Below, in pieces: positions 1 through 12,552 of a stretch of DNA of 64,000 nt. The position numbers and the translations under genes were made by a program. The stretch covers positions 118,236-182,235 of the forward strand of contig JBBPSI010000028.1 of assembly GCA_038093515.1 (NCBI GenBank), written 5' to 3'. The notes under the pieces are model-generated. The model was not told the origin of the DNA. It did not search any database and saw nothing but the letters and a program-made list of their open reading frames with translations. Position 1 is the first letter of the stretch; each line of letters starts with the position of its first letter. The DNA comes from Butyriboletus loyo. Its lineage: Eukaryota; Basidiomycota; Agaricomycetes; Boletales; Boletaceae.

Positions 1-198
1 GGTGTTTGTCTCGTGCTTTCGAACCCTTTAACTGTCTCCCCCTTCTCTGCCCTTTAGCTTGAGGTTCCCTCCCTCGAGTTCGTATACATTTAACGTTTTC
101 TCTCACCCTCCCCCCTTCCCCCCTTTTTGTGTGAATCTCTTCTTCTTTTCTCTCCGTACATCGCTTTCGCTTTCACGCGTGCCAAGATCTCTGCGCGG

Positions 199-993
199 AT
201 GTCGACCCCAAGTGCGCCAGCCAAAGACGAATCGACCGCAACGCCTGCCAGCCTGGAACCAGCCGCTGAAGTACGGGAACAAGGCAGCAAAGCTGACGAA
301 GTTGCCGTCGAGATCACAGGTTCGCACCCCCTTTCAAGCCATGATAACGATCCCCGACGCTATTGTTACAATCATCACCATCATCATCATCATCATCATC
401 ATTTTGACAGACATCAAAGCTAGCGGTCTACCTGCCAAAGTGGGCATCTTCAGCGGACTGTTCTATGTGAGAGTCAAAGGTGGGAAAGTCCCGCAGAGGA
501 CGAAGACGACCAAGTATATCAAGCAGGATGAATTCGTGGCGACTTGGGATGATACCGTCAAGTTGTACGTCTTGCCATGGGGTGTGCAGAGTGGGGGTGA
601 CACACGCTCGCTTATAGGTCGGGTCTCGAGTCGTCCAAGGTCGAGATTGAAGTGTACGCTCGGCGGTTCTTCTTCAACTACAAGGTCATCAAGAAGACGG
701 AGAGCAAGGAGAGCCTAGCTGACCTGCTCGAACATTCTGAGACACGTATGTCTCGTCTTTTTTTCTTTACCTTGTTGTCTCGAAGAGATTACTGACGATG
801 AAATGGTGTTCGGAACGATTCAGCGATCGAACTCGAACTCCTAGAAGAGGGTCAGGCAGCAGGCAAGTTGACATTCAAGATCAGCAAGAGCCCCGGTGGT
901 GAAGCGAACGTCGAAATCCCACCTGCCTCCGCTAACTCCCCGGATTCGATTCCTGCAGCATTGATCCCAGGTAGCCCGAAACAAGATTTCTGA
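199..993 (+). CDS. small C2-like domain protein, 4 exons
   Basis: Four exons splice cleanly. Exon 1 (ATG at 199) encodes a Pro/Ala/Glu-rich leader. After an intron ending at about 409, the frame continues ITDIKASGLP and a beta-rich stretch (GIFSGLFYVRVKGG, then DEFVATWDD), followed by VEIEVYARRF and a C-terminal tail ending SPKQDF. The order of strands and the ATWDD-like turn resemble the N-terminal C2-like modules found in many Agaricomycete proteins. That is a family resemblance, not a proven assignment. Exon 2/3 and 3/4 junctions restore split codons (TT/G and C/CG), which supports the model. At about 195 residues it is a stand-alone module rather than the usual N-terminus of a larger NTPase. 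No catalytic motif or membrane segment is visible. A C/T-rich leader precedes the ATG. Confidence 0.6.
370..403 (+). repeat. (ATC)n microsatellite inside an intron
   Basis: An imperfect run of ATC/CAT triplets lies in the first intron of the C2-like gene, just before its TTTTGACAG acceptor. If translated it would read as a poly-His run, but the splice model removes it. Confidence 0.85.
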
Positions 994-3194
994 GAGCCTG
1001 CGCCAGCACCGCTCACCCCATGGCGTTCATGTCCGTGCTTGTCACGACCCTTTAGAAATGGCGTATATATCACGTATGTCTTGGATAATGTCCGTCGAAC
1101 CCATGGAACTCGAGAGGTGATCGCAGCCAAGCATGCTCAAGCTGGTCTGATCACTCCCAACCCAGCTCAGCGGGCCCGTATGAGTCGTCCGTTCATTACG
1201 ATCCCCACTGACACTTTACCTGCAAATCCTACGTTCAGAATATGCCATTCACGTTGTACATTGTACATACCCCTATTACTCACTATGATCGACGGTCTTG
1301 GCATGTATACTTTGGACTTTGGACTTTGGATGAATTTTTACAACAGGGTTAATGGAGGAAATGTGACTCTGGCTCGGGGGTGTCCATGGTCGTCACACCT
1401 TTCAAGCTGACTTTTTTTGCATCACAATTGTGCATGCTATGGGGCATAAAGTGGTGCATATCGAGCTTCGATTTCGTGAGTGAGTATGTGCTTGACACGA
1501 CGCGCTCGCGGGAACCTCCACCCCCAAACATGGATTCAATTGACCGATCGCCTTGCCACTGGGAAATTTGAAAACGACGCTCCTCGCTCCTCGTCGTGTA
1601 CGACTTGAACTCGGATATTGATGTTCAACGCTTTCAACAACGTGCACTGAAAAACGGGTCAATATCACGAGTCGTGATGTAACGCACGTTCGTAAGTAGC
1701 AGAGGGTCCAGACTCCAGACTGAGTCGGTTATTGTTATTCAACGTCAACAAGGTGGCAACGGGGGACACGTTTGGAACAAACATACTGTCCATTGGAACA
1801 TCAAACGAGATCGGATAGAGCGAGCGAGCGACTTGACGGCTCAGCCGTTCGTCTACTGTCTACTGAACGCTAGTGCGTACGGTAGCAGGTAAGAAGAACC
1901 TGGGGGGGATTTCATCATCAAGCTCCCGGCCCGGGGAATTAAATGTGGGGGGTTTCCTGGACCCGGCTATTACTCAGTATCAGTGTGGAATGATAGTTCG
2001 TTATACCGCAGTCCGTCCTGATAGCCATAGGATACCGCTCTCAACGTTCCGGATCGTCAGTGGGAACGCTGCAGGAGACCACCCAGACCGTCATGCGTTC
2101 GCCCACAGGCAGGACACGCTGTGGGGTGCCTGCTCCGCCAACCTTTTGATCCCCGGAAGGCGCAACCATATAGTCGTACGTGGCTAGATCGCGGCATCGT
2201 TTACGAACACGATGATATCCGGCGTCATGCTCCTAATACGGTGAGACGTCTGTAAACGTTCCTTGGCGAACGGTCCGTGATTCAGAGCACGGAGATCCGC
2301 TCCGGATCGACCTCGTTAGCAAGTTCCTGGGAAGGTCCCTTCATTTTCTCCTCCGAAATAAATAAATTTACTTTGGTTTCTCCGACGAGCCAGCTATGTG
2401 CTGTGCTGTTCCTTCACCGGCATTGATTATAGGGACGATAATCGTCTCGGACGGGATGTATCAAGTACCAGAGATACCAAGAACCTGAGAGATACTGTTA
2501 TCAGTGGGTCATGTCACAAGTGATGAACACGTGGAACAACACACCCGACAACACTAAATTGTATGACTGACAGCAGAACGATGTCAGTGAGGATGGGTGG
2601 ACATGTGTCACGGAGGTATACTCACGGAAAGCATCGCAGGAAAACGAACAGACCAGACCCACCTCTCCCTCTCGATCAACGTGTTTGAATTCATATATTT
2701 ATAGCGATTGAGGGAGATCTGTGAGTGCTTACGGCTCTTACCCACCAAGCACTTTGGGGTTCGTAAAGGTTCTACAAGTACTGGGGTCCGACGGAGTGTC
2801 TGTGCGTTTGAGTGTCGATTAACGCGAGGTTTCGATTCTTTTCATGATCTCGCCGGCCAGTTTAGAGGACACAGTTTAATTTGGGAAAAAGATTCAGTTT
2901 TGAAGCTTGACGTCTAGTTTCACTGTCAATGGCAAGTGAGTTCAAGTCATTGATCACTTTTTAAATAAAAGCGTTAGCATGTGGCTACGGGCCTAGGGAG
3001 ATGATTCCTTATACCTCGGGCACTACAGTGAAAGTACATAACATTACAAACGAGTGATATTAAACATGGGAGACCAGGAATGCTGCCAGCAAACCTGGGA
3101 CAAATGCTGGATAACACTGACTATGCGATGTCAGGAGATTAAGGGCAAAGACTGCAGCGCCTTGCCAGAGGGGATCGGGATACGGTAAAGGTAT
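994..3194. other. intergenic, no supported gene
   Basis: About 2.2 kb with only short ORFs that neither join through splice sites nor show a recognisable domain. The first few hundred bases are probably the 3' UTR of the C2-like gene and the last ones the 3' UTR of the RBR ligase gene. I see no repeat, RNA gene or transposon signature. Confidence 0.5.
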
Positions 3195-5342
3195 CTAATC
3201 GAATCCGTCGACAGAAACGTTCCAGGTCCACCGTCCTTCCAGGAAGCCCTTGGCAGTATCCTCCAGCATGATCTCGTTCCGTTTCGACACATACACCTGA
3301 TCAAATAATGAATCAGTAAACATAGGCCATGGGTCACGAAGGTAGTAAGTCCTACCGTCTTATCGGTCACCTTCTGACGCAATGTCGGTATCGCCTCGGC
3401 ATCGATAGGAGATTCCAGCAACTCTGACAAATCTTCTACAGCTCTCTCCAGGTCCCTGTCAGATACGACCACATCAATTCAGTGACCCACAAGGGCCTGA
3501 GAACCGGAATAAGCATACCTTTGATTATCCTCAAAGAGCTCCTTCTCATTGCCCTTCTCTAGGTAGTATGCCATCGCGTATGTCCATTTAAGTGTCATCC
3601 GGCACTTCTCAACTTCGTCAACGGCCTTCTTCATAAATTGGACTTCAATCCACGTCAAGTCCGATGTGACCTGCATCTCTTCCATCTTCTTCTCGGTCTT
3701 GTTGTATAATTCAATGGAAAGTTTCGCAGATTGTTCGTGGTTTGCCCATCGGTTGTAGTACTACTCATGATGTTAGATATTGGTCAGTGGATAAGAAAGC
3801 GACTAGGCATACATGGAGATAGCGCTCCAATGAGGCTCTGCTCCTCGATTGAGCGTCCCGAGCATCTACCCCAGCCTTTTCATCGTATCGATTGCATGAG
3901 TACCAAGCGGTGCCGTGTTCCGACCATGGACCTGGATAACGTCAGCAAAATGGCGGAAACGGCGGATCTTGGCCATTACCCATGCACACCCAGCAAAACT
4001 CATGCTTGCATTTCTTGCAAGTCATGTGGCTAACAAGGGACTTGTGAGTAAGAACCTGACAGGATATAACACATAAACGAGAACGTACTTGCAACCTCCA
4101 TTCTTCTCAATTGTACTTTGACATTTAGAGCACTCCTTCGTATTACTCTTGATCCAGTTCGCAGTTTCGCTGTCGTCTCGACATTTCTTGAGCCACATTT
4201 TCGCCACACCGCATATCACGGGTCGATGATCGCTCTCGATCGCGCATCCGAAGCAGAATTTGTGTTGAGGTGTAGCATTCGCACCGCATGTGACCGTTGG
4301 AACGATCGTCGTCAGAGCGCTCTTGGATGCTGCAGCAGGGCAGGAAACGGTGTATGTGCATGATGGGTAAGGACAGTACTTCAGGTTGGGGTTGGAACCG
4401 ACGAAGTGTCGTACAAGAAGCTCGTCGAAACGCTCCCAGGTAACTGCATCGTCCCCCAGAGCGGCATGAACGAACAGACCTGGTGCGATGGTGCCACAAC
4501 CCTCGGCCATACACCTGATCGCGTACTCGCCCTCCTCCCGAACCTTGGACGTGATGTAGGCGTTCCAACATCCGGTACAGAATGTATGGTCGCACGAGAG
4601 TGCCGAAAACGCCGTTTGTGAGTCGTCGTAACAGATTGGGCACACGAAGGGCTCCGGTTTTGGAGCTGGTGCTGTGCCGAAATTTTCAGTGTCGGCCCGA
4701 GGGATATGGAGGAGAATATACCTGGTGTTTGCCGCGTGGGTCGGCGGAGCGCACCTGACCGAGCGCTTGATGAGAAGCCCTGAGAACGTTCGGGCCCGGC
4801 GGCTGAGGAAGGAGATACCCTCGACGAAGGAGATATTCCAGCTGAAACAGACACCGCCGAGGCATTATCCATATATTTCTCGATCAGGCGCTCCTTGTTC
4901 CAGTTCATGTAGCGCAACAGCAACGAGGCCGTGCTCGCCTGCGAGGGAGAAATGAGGATTGTAAAAAGAGGGATGATAAAGAGGCCACGTACGTCTACGC
5001 CAAATATGCCACTGATGTGTTCGACGTCTGCTACCATAAGTTTCTCGACGGCGAATTGGGGGAGCGACTCGTGCTCTACTTCGTATGCCTTGCGGACGGC
5101 ACGCTGCGGGACCTTGAAGTCGTCGCCAAAGGTATCCATATCCATTTCCTCGTCAGAGGGGTCTGAACCTGAGGCCACATACCGAGGATCGAGTGAGCGG
5201 GTGTCTCGTGTGGCTCACCACCAGAGGAAGCCCCAGGGGGTGTGTTGGGGTACTCACCGTCTTCTTGTGCGCTCAACATGTCCTCGTCCTCGTCATCATA
5301 GTAATCTACGTCGTCGTCAGAGTATTCGTAGTCTGAAGACAT
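3195..5342 (-). CDS. RBR-type E3 ubiquitin ligase, Ariadne family
   Basis: Nine exons give roughly 560 residues, the usual size of Ariadne/HHARI proteins. Order: an acidic Asp/Glu/Tyr-rich N-terminus ([20 protein letters not shown]), a UBA-like segment ([16 protein letters not shown]), RING1 (FVCPICYDD ... [10 protein letters not shown]), IBR (KYCPYPSC ... HKFCFGC), RING2 ([20 protein letters not shown], then [14 protein letters not shown]), and the helical Ariadne C-terminus ([18 protein letters not shown] onward) ending SVDGFD. The catalytic Cys expected in RING2 (GGC in NGGCNHMTC) is present. The codon after it is split by an intron and restores Asn exactly (AA/C), which strongly supports the splicing. 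RBR ligases take ubiquitin from an E2 onto the RING2 Cys before transfer; Ariadne members work with neddylated cullin-RING ligases. The gene is divergent from KRS1, with 344 bp between start codons. All metal ligands appear intact. Confidence 0.93.
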
Positions 5343-5686
5343 GGTCGGTGTGGTTGAAGGGCTTTGTCGCTGTCAGGAGCGTCGGTGAGCAAGGGCCTGT
5401 AAAGACCACGGAATCGATTAGGGTGCTTACGCGATCATGCAGTGCTACATATACCCGTGGGAATAAAACCCCCATCGTGGGAATGCCACTCGTTCGAGTC
5501 ATGGTCATGTGATGCGGCATCGTGAATTTTTCGGTGGCTCGAAAAGGAAGGCCATATCGATCCGTACAAAAAAAGCGGATGCTCGTCAGGAGATATATCG
5601 GTTCAGCTCGTCCTACGCTCCGCCGACATCAGCCATTCAAACAAACTCATAGATTCGATTCTATACCACTTTTAAATATTAGAAAC
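5343..5686. promoter_or_regulatory. shared divergent promoter region (RBR ligase / lysyl-tRNA synthetase)
   Basis: Only 344 bp separate the two start codons, so both promoters and both 5' leaders must lie here. An AT-rich TTTAAATATT stretch occurs about 20 bases before the synthetase ATG. No specific factor site is assigned. Confidence 0.4.
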
Positions 5687-7917
5687 ATGGCTTCAGAGGG
5701 TACTGGAACCCACAAGGACCCTGTCACAGGCGAAATAATCTCCAAGTCGTGCGTATCATCGGGCTGGATGTCATCAAGGCGTTGAACATATCGTCATAGG
5801 GAACTCAAGCGCCGCGAGAAGCAACGCGAGAGGGAATCAAGGAAGGCTGAAAAGGCGGCGGCCGCCCCTCCTGTTCAAGATGGTGCTGCAAACGTCCCAA
5901 ACGAGGACGATCTGAACCCCAATGTGAGTCATCTGAGCATCTTGACTGGATCCCTTCCTGAAACAGGAACTTTGTTCAGCAATACTTTGAGCTTCGCTCT
6001 AGGGCGATCTTGAAGCTTAAGGAGACTCGGGAGCCCAATCCATACCCCCACAAGTTCAATGTCACCAAGTCGATCACAGACTTTATCCGCGAGTACGGCA
6101 AGGATGGACTAATTGTTCCCGGACAAAAGCTTGAAAGCGTCCAGGTCAGTCTCGCCGGACGCATACATAACATCAGGAGTAGCGGCAGCAAGCTCAAGTT
6201 TTACGATCTGCACGGTGAAGGCAAGCATGTCCAGATCCTTGCCAACATCCGGTACGTTACACCACTGTCTCCGACGATCTTACCCTCATCTTAACTGAGT
6301 GTAGGGATGCAGCCGATGAAACGACTTTCTTGGCCACACAGCAGATCTTCCGCAGGGGTGACATTGTTGGTGTCGTCGGCACCCCCTCTCGCTCGATAAA
6401 GGGGGAGTTGTCCATTTCACCCTCAGAAATGGTCCTCCTCGCCCCCAATTTGCATCAGTTGCCTTCCGGTCACTTCGGTCTCAAGGATCAAGAAACTAGA
6501 TATAGAAAGCGTTATCTAGACCTTATTCTCTCCGACGACACCCGTCGTATTTTCATCGCTCGTTCCAAGATCATCAACTATATCCGAAGGTACTTTGACA
6601 ACCTTGGCTTCCTCGAAGTTGAGACACCCATCACGAGCATGCTTGCTGGTGGTGCGACCGCGAAGCCCTTTGTCACCCATCACAACGATCTTAACCTCGA
6701 CTTGTACCTCCGCGTCGCACCTGAGCTATACCTCAAGGAACTTACCGTCGGTGGCCTGGATCGCGTGTACGAGATCGGCCGTGTCTTCAGAAACGAAGGT
6801 ATCGACCTCACCCACAATCCCGAGTTCACACTATGTGAATTCTATATGGCGTACGCGGATATGTACGATATCATGGAAATCACGGAGGACTTGGTTGAAG
6901 GGATGGTCAAGTACCTAACCGGCGGGAGCACAGTCATGACGTACCACCCAGAAGGCAAGGGTGGAAAGGAGCTCGTGATGGATTTCAAGACACCTTGGAA
7001 ACGATACGACATGATCGAGACCCTAGAGCAGAAGTTGGCCGTCAAGTTCCCTCCGAGCGAGACGCTACACACTACCGAAACAAACAACTTCCTCATTGAC
7101 CTCTGCCAGAAGGTAACCCCATCCCCCATCCATCCCGTGTACTTATACTTACGATCATATAGCACGGTGTCGAATGTTCCGAGCCTCGCACCAACGCTCG
7201 TCTCCTCGACAAGGTAAGCCCCAACGTGTGAATGAGGCTACATGGGTGTGACCCGTCTCTTTCAGCTCGTCGGCGAATTCATCGAGCCGCTCTGCATCTC
7301 ACCCGCTTTCATCGGTATGTCATCCCGTTGCTTTCCCCCAACTTATCGAGCTGACCCGTTCTGCCCAGTCGGCCACCCTCAAGTCATGTCTCCGCTTGCC
7401 AAGAACCACCGCTCACGCCCCGGTCTGTGCGAACGTTTCGAGGCGTTCTTGTGCGGCAAGGAAATCTGCAACGCGTATACGGAGTTGAACGATCCCTTTG
7501 AGCAGCGGTTGCGTTTCGAGGAACAGGTACGTTTATAAGCGATCTGGACCATCGAGATAGTCGTCTGATGCATACGACATCAGGTCCGGCAAAAGGAACA
7601 GGGCGATGACGAGGCACAGCCTATAGATGAGACGTTCTTGAATGCGTAAGTCAGCGCTGCTAGGTGATTGGCGTTTTCACTTGATACATGGGCTCGTTAT
7701 CTCAGGTTGGAACATGGTCTCCCTCCCACTGGTGGCTGGGGAATGGGTATCGACCGAGTGATCATGTTCCTCACAGACTCACCAAGTGAGATTCCCTACT
7801 TCGTTTTCTACGACGTCGGTCGTCTGAGAGTTTGTAGACATCAAGGAGGTGCTCCTGTTCCCTGCCATGAAGCCCATCGAAACAGGTTCCAGTGCTGTGC
7901 CTTCTGGACAACAGTAA
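5687..7917 (+). CDS. KRS1: cytosolic lysyl-tRNA synthetase (class II)
   Basis: About ten exons give roughly 583 residues, close to yeast Krs1 (about 590). The N-terminus is a Lys/Arg/Glu-rich RNA-binding helix ([20 protein letters not shown]), typical of eukaryotic cytosolic enzymes. It is followed by the OB-fold anticodon-binding domain ([27 protein letters not shown], about residues 110-150) and the class II catalytic core: motif 1 ([14 protein letters not shown], about 250), motif 2 ([15 protein letters not shown], about 317) and motif 3 ([12 protein letters not shown], near 540). The last intron joins SP to [13 protein letters not shown], the family's canonical end, and the protein stops at EVLLF...SGQQ. 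It charges tRNA-Lys with lysine using ATP. No mitochondrial presequence is seen. The start ATG lies directly before [15 protein letters not shown]. All key motifs are intact. Confidence 0.96.
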
Positions 7918-8385
7918 GATGTCAGCGAAATGAGACAAGAGATTCATGTCGAGTATCTCCGAAAAAAAACTGTATATCAATATGTACGATCCAACACTCG
8001 ATCTCTACATATATACTTGTAGCCGAGAGCCTCCAGAAAATGGGTTGCCTACCAACTGGGCCGTCGCTCGATGACGCTGTATTGCAGGTTGCTTCAGTGA
8101 ACGAGAATCAGTTAAAAGTGCCAGGTTCTCGACTACTAGGTATTACTAGTTTCGTTCACTCATTCGGAGTCCAATGTGTTCATCGGTATCGTCTGGGGAA
8201 AGGCCCGTGCTCCCTTCTTCGGCCTTGGACGCATCCCTGTCGGGCCATTTCTTACTGGATGCTGGGGAAATACTTGGGTATCGCCCGACGAATACTGTTC
8301 AATGTTCAACCCACCGATTCTCTGAGCAAAGATTTCATGCTTTCGTGTGTGTGACGGCGGGTAGCCTCCCGATCATCATTTTCCA
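7918..8385. other. intergenic, no supported gene
   Basis: 3' flank of the synthetase gene. Short open frames exist (for example around 8170-8350) but none has a recognised motif or plausible exon partner. Confidence 0.4.
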
Positions 8386-8550
8386 TTGTGGACATCTTGG
8401 AGCTCGGAGGTGCTCCTGCTCCCTTGCCATGAAGCCCGTCGAATTCGACGGGCTCTGAATTAATGCCGCGCCCTCTGGACAACGGTCAAACGTGAACGCG
8501 ACGAGACAAGAGGTTGTTCAACTAGACGACATATCCAGTATCTCCAAAAA
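8386..8550 (+). pseudogene. decayed duplicate of the lysyl-tRNA synthetase 3' end
   Basis: The stretch repeats the last exon and 3' flank of the synthetase (7833-7975) in the same order: the exon start (gacatc), GGAGGTGCTCCTG, CCATGAAGCCC, CTCTGGACAACGG, GAGACAAGAG and CAGTATCTCC followed by an A-rich run. Matching blocks are separated by small indels, so the copy no longer encodes the protein end. It sits just before the 3' end of the convergent P450 gene. Duplication followed by decay is the simplest reading. Confidence 0.7.
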
Positions 8551-8670
8551 AAGAAAACCCCCCGCATGAAACCATCCGACCCAACTACCCAACTATTCCT
8601 CTCCGCATAACGAGCCGTCATAGGACACACAAGGCATCTGCCATGACGTAGGAAAGATACGCGAGCCAAA

Positions 8671-10878
8671 TCAACCACGCAACAAGGCCTCAGCCTTTGG
8701 AGACCTAGCGGTGATCCGGTACTTGAATGGCTTCGGATGGCTAGGCGTTCCAGAACCGGTGTCACCATGCGTATAGAAAGAGGAGGTGACGGACGTCAAG
8801 ACAATGTACTCACGAAATCGTTCCCGAGCTGACGTCGACTTTGGGGGTGACTTCGACACCGTCGACGATGTCCTTTGAAATCTTGAATACAGAGAGAGAC
8901 ATGGCAGCCGTGATGAAGAGGGACGCTTCCGCGAGGTGAAAACCTAAGAGAGAAGTGATAATAACAGCCGATCAATGCATGTCTTGCCTTCGCTCGGGTG
9001 CGAACAAGGACTCTTACCCGGGCAGGTCCTAGTGTAGCAGAAACAGTTAGTAAGCGTTTGCTCCCCGGTCGAGTACGCATCATGAAAATAGACGATGTGA
9101 CCTACCTCCTTCCCCATCCAAAGGCGACAATGTGAGGGTCAGGCTGCGGTGTCTCACCAAGGAACCGTTCGGGACGGAATACGCCAGGATCCGGATACAA
9201 GGACTCGTCATGGAGAACCGCCCTGTGTGTGCGTTCAATAAGAAGTCGTTGGTCGGAGTGAATGCGTGTGTGCATATTCGTGTAGTCACGTATGCAGGAA
9301 GGTCAGTACAATACTCACCACGCGTTTCCGATGATGTACGATCCCTTTGGGATGAGGAATCCTGCATAATAAATGTCTTCCGAGGCAACGTGTGGCACCC
9401 CTTTTTTGTTGGCTTAGTGAGCATGCTCAAAGGCGTCAGAGGAACGTAGAAACAGTACCTAGCGGCGTAATAGAGTGCCATCGAAGGACTTCTTTCCAGA
9501 TTGCATTGATGTAAGGAAGGGAATCATGATCGTTAAAACAGGGCAATCTCTCGCTGCCTACTACCGCATCGAGCTCTGCCTGCGCCTTATCTTGAACTTC
9601 GGGGAACAAGAGCATCGCGAGAAAGAAGGCATGTATAGCAGAGGTGATCTGTAGATGAGGCCGATCAGTGCATGGTTGAATTCCCGGATAAGACGGTGTA
9701 CTGTTTCTGATCCTCCTGCGAAAAAAACATCAAGGCGAGATGAATACTACCTAGAATGAAAACATACCGAGATGAACGGCCGTGGAAGTCCACATTGTGA
9801 CATCCTCTTCCTCTGGACTCACCCCTTCTTCCAAGTGTGTGGACGAAAAGGACGGAATCGCTGTACCCGCCGCCTGGCGCAAAGTGAGATGCAATGCATT
9901 TGGCGTAGAAACCATAATCATCCTACCATTTCCTCCGTGACATATTGGTGAGGCCTCAGAACCGACTCCATTAACAACTGACGGTGTTTCTTTGCATCCT
10001 GGAGGAAGCCCGTACCAGGGAACCATTCTGGGAGATATCGTACTACAAATCACTTGAACATGCATTCTCAACAGATGTTGTTTGAATCGAGCCTTACAAG
10101 CAGGGATAAAGTCCACCAGGAATGCGCCCGGGGCTGTAACCAGCGAAAGCATGGCCATGGATTCGTCCGCCAATTCGACAAACGGATCTTTCCCCTCTTG
10201 GACAGAATACCCGTAGGCCACCTTGAGAGTGACGGCGCCAGTAGTGCTAACGGTGGTGGGTGACGATGACGACCCAGAATATTTTTGCAATCAAGGTGCA
10301 CTTACGAGCGTATATGATTGACCAGATCGTCAGGTTGCTGCAGCACATTCTGCACGAACCGGCGCGTCTCCTCCTCTTCAATCGAATTGAATACCGCAGT
10401 GCTATTCCTGGTTCCAAACAATCGGTAGAAATGCTTGCGATACTGGCGGAACCGATGAGTGCAATTCATAAAGAGCATTCCCTTTTCCCAGCCGATCAAG
10501 TCGGATGCCATAGTGAGGTGTGGTCTATCCGAGCACCTGATGCTTTGTTTATCAAGTACCGCCGAGATGGCCTTGTACGAGTTGAGAACGACATAGCGCG
10601 TCCCCAGGATGTTCATGGACAAAATGTCCCCTAAGACAGTAGTAAAGTCGTGAGAATAGCTCATAAGACGATGGGTAGTGCGTGCCATATTTTCTACCCA
10701 GTGCTGCAAAATCCTCCCAATTTTTCTCGGAAGATATCTGGAATAGGTAACCAATCACTGGCCACCCAGTAGGCCCAGGTGGAAGTAGACCGGAGCGCCT
10801 TGAAGTTACCAGCTGTTTGGTAATGTAAAGTCCTGCTATGAGGAGGCAGAGGTCGACAAAAGATATTTCCTTGATCAT
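8671..10878 (-). CDS. cytochrome P450 monooxygenase (copy 1)
   Basis: About a dozen exons yield a full-length class II P450 of roughly 500 residues. The N-terminus is a membrane anchor (VDLCLLIAGLYI) followed by the Pro-rich hinge LLPPGPTGWPVIG. Next come the C-helix region (RQYRKHFYRLFG), the I-helix oxygen-binding segment GGSETITSA, the K-helix ExxR (WKEVLRW), the PERF-like FRPERFLG and the haem loop FGWGRRTCPG with the Cys thiolate. It ends KPFKYRITARSPKAEALLRG. Most junctions restore split codons. Exon 1 to 2 uses a GC-AG intron (10631-10685) that rejoins KYGD. Mushroom relatives are often labelled O-methylsterigmatocystin oxidoreductase-like, but substrate cannot be inferred. It is anchored in the ER and needs a P450 reductase. 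It is a distant paralogue of the three copies at 37-58 kb. Confidence 0.93.
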
Positions 10879-11914
10879 TGACGATGAGGGAGTGCTGGAT
10901 GGCGGAAGATAATGGGGAGCCTCGCCAAAGTCCGGCCAGCTTTAACTTATGGAGGTGTTTGGTACCTAAACAACCCGCTTAGAATAGCACCATGGTCCGA
11001 GGGACACGAAAAGAGTGACTGGGCCACTTTCCCAGCCAAAAATAACGAAGGAGCGTCCGATGCTCCGGTATAACGGGAAGTCAGGTCACAGCCTCAATTC
11101 AGCATGACGGCCAGCCAAGGTCGAGTATGAAACTTGGTAGAGCGGGAACCGCGGCATGGGACGAGGAAGGTCGGGGCATGGTTGGCCGCCTCGCCGACCC
11201 GTTCCGTCTGAAAAAATCAGATAGAAAAACTACGGTCCAAGCTCGAAACGAGAACGGACCTGGTTGAGTTGGGATGTGATGTTCAATGTAAAACAAACAG
11301 ACGATGACCGGTCGATCGATTCACCACATGGAAAGTTGAACTTGTTAGTACATATATTGTGTATGGCGGCCACGATGACTTGCAACAAAAACTCATGCAA
11401 GTACCGCCGAGCCCATGTGTTCATCGCTCTACGGTGCTAGTAGCCCCAGTTCAGCATGTTCCTGACTCCTGAGCGAGGGCCTACCAGAGTGGTGAGACCG
11501 GCAGTCCTAGTCAGGGCCGTTCCGATAGTAGTAGCTAGAACCTGGCAGGTACTCTAAAAGCCGGACGTTTACACGTTACGCTTCAACTATAGCCCGATTT
11601 TGATCATCACTTACTAATTTGTGGAGGGACACCAATCACCCACATCAGACCAGTAGCTGACCTAGTAAACAATATTACAGCGCTTTCTGCTGTGTTCGCC
11701 TTGATCCTTGAGTTATGCTAGTTCATGCTGGTTTACGAGTACAAATAGAATCTAGCCAAATTGGGATTGTACTGCTGCCAATCATGCGTGACGCGAGTCT
11801 TGTGATGGCGCAAGTTCAGCGCCAGCGTTCAATGTTCAACGTTCAACTTTCAACTGCAATGTCATACGGAACGGAAATCGTTGTCACATACCGCCAGCAG
11901 CGAAAGTGCAGATT
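10879..11914. other. intergenic, no supported gene
   Basis: Upstream flank of P450 copy 1. Only short, unconnected ORFs; no repeat or RNA gene recognised. Confidence 0.45.
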
Positions 11915-12425
11915 TTAGCCAAATATTGGAATTGTTGATCTCAGTAGTGACATGATTTTTTGGAGTCTGTGCTGATCACCAAACCACTCAATGTCTGCCA
12001 GAGCAGGCTGGCAGCAAACAATGACCGACTGTGGAGACTCTTCAAGTTGTTCTACGAAATAACCCCAGTCCTGACTCCACCTCGTGACAGTGTGGGTGCT
12101 GGGGTTGACAACCATAATATCATATGCTAGCCAGTTCATCTGTTCCTGGGTCTGAGCCTGAGCTAGAAATTTCACACAAACTTGAAGCCTCTGGAACTCA
12201 GCCATGGTCATGTAGGTCCAATCCATTCAGCTTTCTCTTCTGTCCTTGCTGAAGTGAAGTGCACTTGACAGAGCCTGTCTTCCACAACAATTCCATTGTT
12301 TGTCTGATAGTTCTGGCACTTATCTCAGTGACATGAGCAATCTTGCTGGGCCTCATGTGAGCAGACATCATGATGATTTGCTCTTTCACTGCTGGCAGTA
12401 TGTGATAACAACTAGCATAGTTCAA
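11915..12425 (-). pseudogene. possible transposase remnant with helix-turn-helix segment
   Basis: The first ORF (12425 to 12198) contains a plausible HTH: AVKEQIIMMSAHMRPSKIAH, then VTEISARTIRQTMELLWKTG and KRKLNGLDL. This order resembles the N-terminal DNA-binding region of fungal Tc1/IS630-type transposases. The following overlapping frame (12226 to 11915) is 103 residues and not recognised, and no DDE/D catalytic core is visible. The stretch is AT-richer than the neighbouring genes. I infer a truncated element; it could instead be an orphan host gene. Confidence 0.35.
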
Positions 12426-12552
12426 GGATTAAGGTAAACACAGCAGAAAGTGGTCTAATATTTTGAATTTAGCTGTAAATGACACAGCAGTCCTGCTATT
12501 AGCACAACACCACATGTCATACAAGATGTAGTAACCTAGTGGTACAAACCAA

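Noticed and set aside
370..403. Poly-histidine tract as part of a protein
   Set aside because: It lies inside a well-supported intron of the C2-like gene.
1039..2187. Several ORFs of 60-120 residues downstream of the C2-like gene
   Set aside because: No splice-supported continuation, no domain, low coding character.
7668..8354. ORF of 228 residues overlapping the end of the lysyl-tRNA synthetase
   Set aside because: It reads through the synthetase's last introns; the spliced model with motif 3 explains the conserved part, and the remainder has no motif.
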